64,000 nt of DNA, from the NCBI GenBank assembly GCA_027627225.1, contig CM051034.1, positions 43,244,048-43,308,047 on the forward strand, read 5' to 3'. The stretch comes from Congeria kusceri (lineage: Eukaryota > Mollusca > Bivalvia > Myida > Dreissenidae). The notes under the pieces were generated by a model. It did no database searches and was not told the origin of the DNA. It saw only the letters and a program-made list of their open reading frames with translations. Made by a program: the position numbers and the translations under genes. Below, in pieces: positions 1-11,200 of this stretch; position 1 is the first letter of the stretch, and the number at the start of each line of letters is the position of its first letter.

Positions 1-546
1 CAAAAAGGGTTAAAACCATGTTATATTGTAAAAAATAGCGTGTTAGAAATGAAAACTTTCCTTTAGGAATATTTCATTGCTTTATTTTTGTGTAACATAT
101 TTCAAGCTATAAGCCGACGTATATTACCACCACAGTCCTATGGCCTTGAAAGTGCTTCTTTGCCATTCTAGAAAAAAAATTCAGGGGGCATAATCCAACA
201 TACCTACCCTACGACTTAAGTGTGTTCCATGGAGCTGCCACAAAAAATTGCGGAAAAAAAATGACACTGGGTAAACATTAAGAATTTCGCTCACTCCCAA
301 GGAATGATCTTACAACATATCCTATGCACAATTGTCTAATATACATATCTCCCAAAATATCTGCAATCCCAGAAATGATTTTCTGGTCTAATCTCTCTGT
401 CAAGGCAGTATTACCACTTGGGCTGATAGCACAGTCTCAGCCTAATCTCCACAATGGATAGGGATGCACCCACTGTGAGCAATCCAGTGGTTCCTACCAT
501 CTAGATTAATTACATAACTGCTGGTGGTGCACCTTGGAAATGTGGT
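1..546. other. AT-rich sequence, nothing recognised
   Basis: No coding exon, tandem repeat or inverted repeat that I could support. It could hold the upstream non-coding exon or promoter of the KY-like gene, but no core promoter motif stands out. Confidence 0.3.
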
Positions 547-730
547 AGGAATTATTATTTTGGAAGGGAAGTTGCTATAAGGTAAACTCATGTTGGTATT
601 GAATGTAGATCTATAATATAGTTTTGTTAATTAGAAATGTCTTAGGAATTATTATTTTGGACGGGAAGTTGCTAAAAGGTAAACTCAGTGTTGGTATTGG
701 ATGTAGATCTATAATATAGTTTTGTTAACA
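547..730. repeat. 97-bp tandem duplication
   Basis: The segment starting aggaattattattttgga at 547 recurs at 644 with a few substitutions, and both copies end in gttttgttaa. A MITE copy begins directly after the second unit. Confidence 0.75.
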
Positions 731-731
731 T

Positions 732-1001
732 ATATGAGGCATGTCGTGAGAAAACTGGGCTTAATGCATGTGCGTAAATTGTCCTCCCGGATTGGCCTGT
801 GCAGTCCGCACAGGCTAATCCAGGAAGGTACATTCCGCATTTATGGTATTTTCTGTTTCAATGAAGTCTCTTCTAAACATAAATCCACTGTAGGTGGAAA
901 GTGCCGTCCCGGATCGGCCTGTGCGGACTGCACAGGCTGATCCGTGATGACACTTTACGCACATGCATTAAGCCCGTGTTTGCCATGACACGCCTCATAT
1001 T
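732..1001. mobile_element. Double-hairpin MITE, copy 1
   Basis: About 270 bp bounded by atgaggcatgtcg and the inverted end gacacgcctcat. The family consists of terminal inverted repeats containing gcttaatgcatgtgcg, and two inner hairpins built on ggattagcctgtgcag / cgcacaggctaatcc. It has no coding capacity; short reading frames in it are shadows. Flanks are tat/ata rich. This copy is full length with diverged bases. Confidence 0.85.
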
Positions 1002-1235
1002 GTGTTTGTTAGTGGTTATGAAAAGTATATTAATTGTTGTTTTGATATAAAGTGCTTCAAATTGGATTGATGGATGCTAAAATTCATTAAAAAAAATTGT
1101 ATTCAGTAAATAAAAAAAAGCTCAGGCTTGATAATGGAAATGCAGAGAGCATTAAAGAATATTTATAGTTATTAAATTATAATTAAAAAATAATAACATA
1201 TAAAAAGGGAGAGCATCATAAGCTTTCTCTTGTAA

Positions 1236-1360
1236 GAACATTTAAGTATGTGAACATTTAAGTATGTGAACATTTAAGTATGTGAACATTTAAGTATGTG
1301 AACATTTAAGTATGTGAACATTTAAGTATGTGAACATTTAAGTATGCGAACATTTCAGTG
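1236..1360. repeat. 16-bp tandem repeat, about 8 copies
   Basis: Unit gaacatttaagtatgt repeated from 1236; the last two copies carry substitutions (gcgaac, cattt-cag). Confidence 0.9.
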
Positions 1361-1800
1361 ATAATGATCAGGGTTATAGTTGCTACATAATATATAATTA
1401 TTTATATACATTATTTATAATATATTTTAATTAGAGAAGAAACCATTTTATATAAGCAACTTTCAGCTACATAATTATGCTTTAAAATATAAACTTATTT
1501 GGACCTTGTAAAGGGCCATATTTACAAAGAAGTATGGACAACAACAACGACAACCAAACTTTCTTTAAATAAAGTAGAAATACTGTATGTCAGATAATTG
1601 AATGAAAATCATGTATATGACATGTTGTGTTTGGCATACCATTTTGATTACCAAAGATCTTACAAAAAAGACACACATAATTATTCATAAATACCCTAAA
1701 TGGATGTAGTTATTAAATAAGCGGAGTGGAGATCAAGCTTGTCATCGATTCATAATGGTCATTAAAGTGCCTTTGAAACCAGCCACAAATTCTAATTTAA
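1361..1800. other. AT-rich sequence without recognised features
   Basis: No exon or structured repeat seen between the 16-bp array and the next MITE. Confidence 0.3.
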
Positions 1801-2040
1801 TATGAAGCGTGCCGTGGGAAAACCAAACTTAATGCATGTGCGTAAAGTGTTGTCCCGGATTAGCCTGTATAGTCAGCACGGGCTAATCTGGGATGACACT
1901 TTCCACCTACAGTGGATTCATGTTAGAAGAGACATCCTTGAAACAGAAAATACCATGAAAGCGGCAAGTGTCGTCCTGGATTAGCCTGTGCGGACTGCAC
2001 ATGCATTAAGCCCGGGTTTTCCATGACACGCCTCATATAT
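1800..2040. mobile_element. Double-hairpin MITE, copy 2 (internally deleted)
   Basis: Starts atgaagcgtgccgtggg and ends gacacgcctcat. The right inner hairpin has lost its 3' half: cggactgcac runs directly into atgcattaag. The right end is about 30 nt from the acceptor of exon 1, so it forms the upstream boundary of that splice site region. Confidence 0.8.
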
Positions 2041-2069
2041 ACATAACTTTTCATGTTCTTTTATTTCAG

Positions 2070-2267
2070 GATGTCGATTCTCAGCCAGTAGGTATTTGAG
2101 ACACATCAGACAAAGTACACAGAATGGAGGCACCGGACACGTTTCACCCCGTGAACATCCTGAAGACCACCCGCGGCTTTCCTCCCCCTATAAGGCTAGG
2201 CTACACTAAAACTGACCTGTACGGTGACCTGACCCACCTGAACTCAGTGGATGAACATGCTATACAG
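2070..2267 (+). CDS. Exon 1 of the KY-like gene (5' UTR end and residues 1-48)
   Basis: The exon opens after the acceptor ttatttcag (ends 2069) and closes at CAG|gtaagc. I chose the ATG at 2124 because it has A at -3 and G at +4, and an in-frame TGA lies at 2097-2099, so no upstream extension is possible within this exon. The coding part is 144 nt and leaves phase 0. The acceptor means at least one non-coding 5' exon lies further upstream, in or before this window. A seven-codon upstream ORF (ATG at 2071, TAG at 2089-2091) sits in the 5' UTR. Residues 1-48 form a non-catalytic leader that ends in an acidic stretch before the first module. Confidence 0.85.
2071..2091 (+). promoter_or_regulatory. 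Short upstream ORF in the 5' UTR of the KY-like gene
   Basis: ATG two nucleotides into the exon and a TAG six codons later. It is out of frame with the main start (53 nt apart), ends 32 nt before it, and could modestly lower translation. The role is inferred. Confidence 0.35.
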
Positions 2268-5200
2268 GTAAGCCCTAAAAGAACATGTCTGTGTTTCGAG
2301 CCTAAAGTTTTTAGTGAAGATTGTTTTCCGTGAAATCTGTATAAGTAAGATTTAAGATAATTTTTATTGTTTTTTTTTCAGACCGAAATGTATCTTAAAA
2401 CTCTCAATCCCGACCCCACCTAACTTTTTTGAGACCGTTGCCCGAATATCACAATTGTTTTTTTTTACACAAGCAGCTCTGACCTAAACAGGAGTTAGTT
2501 ATTGTTCAGTTTTAATATAATTGAAGTACATTCATAATTCTCCTTTTGAAAGGGGCATACACTAGGCAAAAATTATAATGCACCACAGATTAAATCTATG
2601 TATTAGTCTTTTGGTGTCTTGTAACTTTTGTTGAGTGTATTGATGGAAAACTTTTCAAACAAACTTCTGTATTAATATCTAATACATTGTTTGAGAAATT
2701 ACAATAATTACATTGATGGAATAGTCAAGAAAGAACATAAACAAAGACCAAAAAAACATAAAGACCAAACAATTTGTTTGGATACACATTTCCAGTTAGA
2801 TTAACACTCACAACAACACATTTGTGATTTTTAATGAAAACATCCCTATGCCACACAATGTTTATCATTCATGTTGCGCAAGTATGTAACATTACATCAT
2901 GTACACTTTCTTCATGGTAACTATCACTAATTTCCCCATGCCTGCAAAAGTGTCATAGATGACCACAGTTTATATGTAATCAAATAATGTACTTTTGTCA
3001 ATTGTTTATATAAACAAGTGCATCGTGCCCCATATTTAACAATGCTTCAGTATTAGTTCTTTGTAAATGACTTTGATTTTGCAAATGTTATTGTCGTCCT
3101 ACCGTCGATATACTTCTTTAAACTATGCAACAAAAATCCGTTTATATCATAAGCAACTGAATTCAATAATATTTAAAAAAAAAAAAAGCTTTCTAAATTG
3201 GTTAAAACTTCATTCTGCAATCAGAATAAATTTACTCAAAGTATGTATTATTATAACTTTTTGAACATCTCAGCTGATATTCTTTAGATATTTGCTGGTG
3301 ATATATGTAAGTGTGTTCACTGTAGTAAATATGTCTTCAGCTGGAAATTATATGAGGTGCCAACATTCTTTAAAAATAACATCTTACATATTTTCTATGT
3401 GTCAAGGGTGAACAGAAAATATTTGTTCAGCTCTGTCCACCACATGAACAGAAAATATTTGTTCAGCTCTGTCCGCCACATGTAATCTTTAGTCAGGTGA
3501 ATTAGTTTCAGAACAAACATCTTGCAAACAGCTGAACTTTGATTTTATGAACTGATTTCTTATCAATTTTGTATAGATATCTTGAAAAATATTGAAGATT
3601 GCCCTGAAACACCTGTTGTAATGGAATGTAATTTTCTGTTTTCTGGCATTTGAAATGAGATTTTAAGAATGCTTAACTTTTCTTAAAATGGGGCTGGAAG
3701 GGGTAACAATTTAGTACCAAGGTACCCAACGTTGAATTACTCACTGGTACCTTGGTACTTGTCTTGGCCATTTCCCTTAAAGCCACAGTCCATAGAATGT
3801 AATTCAATACATCTTAAATTGGCATTAGATCTAATTAACGTTAATGATGTTTATTCATCTGAAAACTGTTTACTCAAGAAAGGCATTTTATAATGTCTGT
3901 GTTCGAAAAACGCTTGGTATGAACGAAATATACACTAATGTACATGCTGATTTACTCCATGGCATCATCGGCTATCGCATACAGATAATTGTACGATAAA
4001 ATGTTACCAAAACGTTAGTATTTTACCCATTTCAGTGCAGTTTTTCGGCGTAGCTGTCTAAGATCACTTTTGACCTAGATTTCTTGCGATAATTATGCAG
4101 CGGGAAAATTGAATGCCAATAGAATTGGGCATATTTTCTAAGGTTAGGGAATGCAAACTTTCAACAATCGTTTAATGTCTACCAGTTATTGTTGCATACT
4201 TTTGGGGATTAAAATTTACATAATTGTTTAGACACTGTATTATGTGAAGTTAAAATAAGACATCAAACATAGAATGAACATTAATGTTTATATTTTCACA
4301 TAAACCGTTGCATTTTAGGTTGTTTAAGTATGTTTGTTACATTCTGTCGATACTTAATTTGCTTTTTTTCTTGACTCATTTATTAAAAATGATTGTGTAT
4401 TTGATCGTTTTTGTTATATTTAAAACCTGTGTCCATGCACGCATGAACACAGTTCTGTTTTTTGTGAAAATGTTGTAAATGGATACAAGCAAACAGTTTT
4501 GTGGTAAAATCAATTTTACTGATGTAAATATATTTGCAAGTGTCTGTTACACTAATTACCCTGAAAAGTTTTAAATTACAAATTGTTAACTGCGTGTAGA
4601 ACATTGGTATAATAAAACAGTTTATTCTATGTTTGATGTCTTATTCTAACTAAACATAATAGCGTGTTTTTACATAAGCGGTTAAAATAAAGTTATAAAC
4701 ATATCCTCGACATACACTCTAGAACTGAGGCTAATCATGAACGTATTTTCTCATTGTATGCCATAAACAGAATGCTATATTCATTCACATAGCAAAATAA
4801 CTATTTTGTTTAGTATAGATTTATATAAGCGGTATGCTCTAAACATAGCAATTGTGCAATGTTCCCATTCATAAATCTCATTCACAGAGTTGCCATTCCA
4901 TGTAGCCCATTGATTCTAGCGAGTTCAACACATTCCAGAAACAGTAGTGTCATTCTAAAAATAGCGCGCGTAGCTAGCAACGTTTTATAGCTGTGATAAT
5001 ATACTCGTACATGTATCAGTTACCGTTCAGAGAATCATAAACCTGAAAATTTCAATAAATGGAGAATTTATATTTATAAACTTACTGTCAATTTGAATTT
5101 AAAGTGTGGTTATGATTTACTAAGAATTATTTATAAATGCACCTTTTTATCAACTTCTCCAGTAGATGTTATTCAATCTGTAAAAAGATGCTACATTTTT

Positions 5201-8200
5201 CTATATAGAAATTGTTATGAAAGAAGATTCGGAATATGTCAAATTGTTATTTGCGTAGCATGAATACGCAATTTGAAATACTAGCTAAACAAAGGAACCC
5301 TTGATATATCATATCCCAATATAATTTAAAATCGTTATAGTCTAATAAATTTTTATGTTTGTGTTATCAAAAACAAAGTCTAAACCTCTCAAAAATAGCT
5401 GAATGTTCCCTGAATATTGCTTTTTAATGGCATACACGGTATAAAAGCTTATTTGACTTTCAATCGTGTATATATTAGGTAACTTCTAAGATGAATGTAC
5501 CATAGTATATTACCGGTAATTTAAATAAATATATAGACTCGTCTGATAGATAATAATTTTAACTCTTTTACGAAGTTATTGTCTTACATTGTTAATTTGT
5601 TAAATTGCCTTGATAAATTAAGATAACAATTATGTTTTGTAAATTATTTTGGTTATTCATGTCTCACTGGTGAAAACATGGAGCTGTATGATCGGTTTAT
5701 TCACTGTACATATATTAATAATAATTTAATTTAATTTAAGATTAATACATTTATCTTAAATTAACTTTTGGGTCCAAGAAGTTTTTTTATGGTGTCCAAA
5801 AAATCTGGGGTCCAACAATTCTCCTAATATAGATGGGGACCAAAAAATCTGGGGTCTGAGAAGTCACGTAACGGATCATCTTGGCCGTCTGTTTAGGTAA
5901 TTTTTAAATGACATCTCAATGTAAATTTCAACGCCGATTGTCTTTTTTAAGGATGTTTCTTGTTTGTATTTTTATCGGTAAGATGTCCATTAGAAACACT
6001 TTCTGCAGTTTTATTTTATTAACATATTTCTGGACTGCTGCGTTACTACCCTTGAACAAGAAATACACAATCTCCATTGATCGGTTGTAATAATTTCTAC
6101 TGACCAGCATTGGTTGAAAAGTTTTTTCTGACGACACTTCATTCTTGGATGATAAACAACAAAATTGCAGCGTCATGTCATCCATAAAATTAAAGAACTC
6201 GTAGTGGGACTTCTGTTTGAAAAGAAGTCTTCAACATTGTGAATGTATTCTTCAAGCCATAGTATTTTATGCTTTCCAGTGATTGATAAGGAAATATCAG
6301 TGAAATAAAATTGGTAATTTACTGTTTAAAACAGTGAAAATTACCACATTTGTAATTTTCACTGCATCACACTGATTCCGATTTAATACAGAAAATGAAA
6401 CGGACAAAAGTTTGTGAAATAACGTAATTTTTTTGACGTCATGGTGTTATAATTCCCCCAATATTTTCCAATTAAACGCATTCAGATAGCACTTAAAATG
6501 TAACAAAACGACGTAAAAAAGCATAAAATAAAAAGAAAATTTGTTGGTTTCGGTAGAATTGATTCACTCGTGATCATAGAAAAAATATATTTTCACATCG
6601 TGGCTGTGCCACTCATGAAAATATAAATTTCTATGATCACTCCTGAATTAAAATCAATATTCTACTGAAACCAAGAAATATTCTCTATTTATTTCATGTT
6701 TGTCATTTGCAAATACAATTACTAAGGTATGCGACATGACGTAAACTGAGTTCTATTACTGATAGTAATCGATATTGTTCATTGGGTACAATACACTTGC
6801 CATTAACAGTCCTGATTGATGATATGAGGACATTTCTTTATATGTGTACTTGCATGACATTGCTCTATGGCTCTATGATTTATCATACCACTATGCTGAT
6901 ATCGGCCTGATACAAAGGTGCCTGATATATTTTTTTCATATCAGGTCAATAGCGTTTATATCAGTCAATGTTTAGATGTACGTCATATTACTCGAAATCA
7001 ACTCCTGTGTCAACATTTTCAGCACAACTGAATCAGATTCAACAAAACAAACACATTGATACCAATATGGTATATGGTTTATTATTTTTAATCGTCATAA
7101 ATTTAAAAAAAAAAACTATATTTTTTTAATATTCACATTTACCCGCACTTTGGTAGTGGTATGACGTCATTAATGGAACAATAAATCATCTTTACAAAAT
7201 TATTTCAATACATTAAAAGAAAATGCACTAAAAGTCACTACACAGCATCAGTTTATGGTGCACCAAATACACTTTTACCAATAATTGAACACGCTATAGT
7301 CAATATTGACACGACCTTGAAAATGTCAAATTCAATACACAATTCCAAAATGGCATCTCCAAACAGTTTGGTGATGTGTGTTTTCCGATGAAATCGATCG
7401 TTGCAAACCATTTCATAATTGCATTTTCAATATTACCCGAATAAACATGCGTGTGATTTATGCATTCGTAGTGAAAACAGCCCCTTTATCATTACAAAAT
7501 GTTAATAATAAAGTATTGTCCAGTCAACTTTTAGAAAACCATAACTACATGTATGTGAACATGTAAAAGCCGGCTCAACAAAATCAGCGCCACTCTTAGT
7601 TTTTAAATATATAAAAATCAGCTCGTTTGGTGTAATTTAAAGAAAAATGTGGTATGATAAATAGAAGAACAGGTTACTGCCTGGTCTTGTGTAATATATC
7701 AGGTTCGGCACGAATAAAATAACGGCTTCTAAGCCTCACCTGATATATTACACAAGACCAGGCAGTAACCTGTTATTCTCTATGTGTATATTCCCAGTGG
7801 ATATAAAAAATGTCTCTTCTTTAGTAAGTTATTAACATTATTAGCTGGAACCACTGTAATTTTTATTAAAATTTGCATAGACGTAACGGGCAACAGAAAT
7901 GTTAAATCAATGCAGATGAGTTTGTAACATGCTATAACAAAGCCCATGTGATTTAACAATGTCTGTCCGGATTTAGGCGAAACTCTTCTATCATTTTTAT
8001 GGAAATAATTATTTTATTATAGTCTTCTTGCAGAAAATCTGAACTTCAAATTATGGTACCTTAATGTAGCTTTGTTTCATTGTATTTTTTCCAGCTATTC
8101 TTTAAACAAAAACAAGCCTTTAGATGAAATAACAATCTTAACACATGACTAAAATTATGTTACCGAGATTCCCAGAAAACGCACAGCACAACATCGTTTG

Positions 8201-11200
8201 TTTGAATAGGATTGTTGTGAAAAGTCATGCACTATATTTTGTAATGCAGGTTTTCAGGTTTTTCAAGAAAAAAAGTAGTTCCCTGGCATTCTTTTGCTGT
8301 ATTATCAATTTTGTAGCACTGTGGTACATATTTCATTTATTGTGGTGCAAGAAAGTCAACCTAATTAATTAATGAAAAAAACATTAGGCACATACTTCAT
8401 TCAGTCGTTCATTTATTAATTCATTCTTTCTGTTATTAACAATATATTGTGATCAATAATTGCTGAATAAGTTGATGAATTTCCCTCCCATTCCATTCAT
8501 AAAAGCATGAAACAAACAAATCAATTCCCCAAATGTCAGAAACCGCCGTCAATGACAGATCTAGATACAAAATTTGTCATTTACGAAACAAATGATCCAA
8601 TATGTTTTCTGTGTTTCAATCAGGAGGAAATGATGATTAATTAGCATAAACTAATTATGAGCAAATGGAGGCATTTGTTTGCATCCAATTAGTCCGTTTG
8701 TTTATGGTTTATAAAATAAAGGCGGCTTAATTAAAATATTGCATGCATTTTCAGATACAAATATGCAGAAGGGAAGCATGTTTTGTACTGTAAAAACTTA
8801 AGAGAGAGATAATAAAACTTGTGTGGTCGATAAAATGGAAACATAATAAATATTTTAAGTTTTATCCATTAAAATATTTCTGGATGTACATTAATTTATA
8901 TAAATTATTTTGTAAAAGCACTATTCTGTCAAGCTACTGCAGAATTTGATTATTGTTCAATGACAAAATTTATATTAATGTTTGTTGCTTTAAAAAGTAG
9001 GGTACATAATGCAGTATTCAAATCCCTATAAAAGAAGTTATATTTTGACTTTATATACACAATCATAATATTTTAAACTCAGGAAAACCTGTAGAAAAGT
9101 ACAAGAATATTTTATTGGTGGATAATGTTGGATGTTAAAACTGATTTAGTAGTAACTAGCCTCTGAGGTAACAAGCGTACAATTTGTGTTAAAGCCAAAG
9201 CCACAGTCCATAGAATATAATTCAATACATCTTAAATTGGCATTAGTTGTAATGAATGTTAACAACATTTATTCGACTAAAACTTTTTCATATTAACGAA
9301 AGGCATTTTATAAAGTCTATGTTCGAAAACTCTTGGTACGAACGGAATATACACTAATGTACATGATGGTGTACTCCAGAGGCATCACAAGCTAGCTCAT
9401 ACAAATAACTATACGATACCAAAACATTATTTTACCGATTTCAATGCTTTTTTGTGTGTATTTTTAGTTCACCTGAGCACAAAGTGCTCATGGTGAGCTT
9501 TTGTGATCGCCCGTTGTCCGTCGTGCGTGTGTGCGTGCGTAGTCAACTTTTCATTCAAACAACATCTCCTCCTAAACCGCTTGGCAGATTTTCACCAAAC
9601 TTCACAGGAATTATCCTTGGGTGAACCTCTTTCAAAGATGTTCAAATCTTTTCGGTCCGCTACATATGTAGGTCACCAGAGCTAAAAATAGATTTTAAAA
9701 GTGTAAACTTAAAAAATCTTCTCTGAAACCGCAGGGCCCAGAGGTTTCATATTTGGTATGTAACATCCTATAGTGGTCCTCTACAAAGATTGTTCAAATT
9801 ATTTCCCTGGGGTCAAAACGGGCCATGCCCTGGGGGTCACATGGTTTATATGTTGAATATATAGCAAAATGACTTTAAAAATCTTCTTCTCTGAAACCAC
9901 AAGGCCCAGAGGTTTCATATTTGGTATGTAACATCCTATAGTGGTCCTCTACAAAGATTATTCAAATGATGCCCATGGGGTCAGAACTGGCCACGCCCTG
10001 GGGTTCACATGGTTTATATAAAATATATAGCAGAATGACTTTAAAAATCTTCTTCTCTGAAACCACAAGGCCCAGATGTTTCATATTTGGTATGTAACAT
10101 CCTATAGTGGTACTCTACAAAGATTGTTCAAATTATGCCCCTGGGGTCAAAACGGGCCACACCTTGGGGTTCACATGGTTTATATGGCATATATAGCAAA
10201 ATGACTTTAAAAATCTTCTCCTCTGAAACCACAAGGCCCAGAGGTTTCATATTTGGTATGTAACATCCTATAGTGGTCCTCTACAAAGATTGTTCAAATT
10301 ATGCCCATGGGGTCAGAACTGGCCACACCCTGGGGGTCACATGGTTTATATAGAACATATAGCAAAATGAATTTAAAAATCTTCTCCTCTGAAATTGCAA
10401 GGCCCTGAGGTTTCATATCTGGTATGTAACATCCTTTAGTGGTCCTTTACAAAGTTTGTTCAAATGATACCCTCGTGTTCAAAACGGGCCACGCCCCGGG
10501 GGTCACATGGTTTATATAGAATATATAGCAAAATGACTTTAAAAATCTTCTCCTCTGAAACCACAAGGCCCAGAGGTTTCATATTTGGTATGTAACATCC
10601 TATAGTGGTCCTCTACAAAGATTATTCAAATTATGCCCCTGGGGTTAAAGCTGGCCCTGCCCTGGGGGTCATATGGTTTATATATAATGTATAGCAAAAT
10701 GACTTTAAAAATCTTCCCATCTGAAACCACAAGGCCCAGAGGTTTCATATTTGGTAGGTAACATCCTATAGTGGTCCTCTACAAAGATTGTTCAAATAGT
10801 GCCCCTGGGGTCAAAACTGGCCACGCCCCGGGGGTCACATGTTTTATATAAACTTAAAATAGCAAAATGTCTTTAAAAATCTTCTCTGAAACAGCAAGGC
10901 CCAGATGTTTCATATTTGTTATGTAACATCCTATAGTGGTTCTCTACAAATATTGTTGAAATGATGCCCCTGGGGTTAAAACTGGCCACGCCCCAGGGGT
11001 CACATGATTTATATAGAGTTACATAGCAAAATGACATTAAAAATCTTCTCCTCAGAAAACACAAGGCCCAGAGGTTTCTTATTTGGTATGTAACATCATA
11101 TAGTAGTCCTCTACACAGATTGTTCAAATTATGCCCGTGGGGTCACATGTGGTCACGCCTCGGGGGTCACATGGTTTATATCAACTTTAATATCAAAATG

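Noticed and set aside
722..940. Frames with the ending C-S-P-H-R-L-I-Q and similar (also at 1802, 38606, 60126 and 63386)
   Set aside because: They are repeated translations of the double-hairpin MITE in different copies, with no transposase features.
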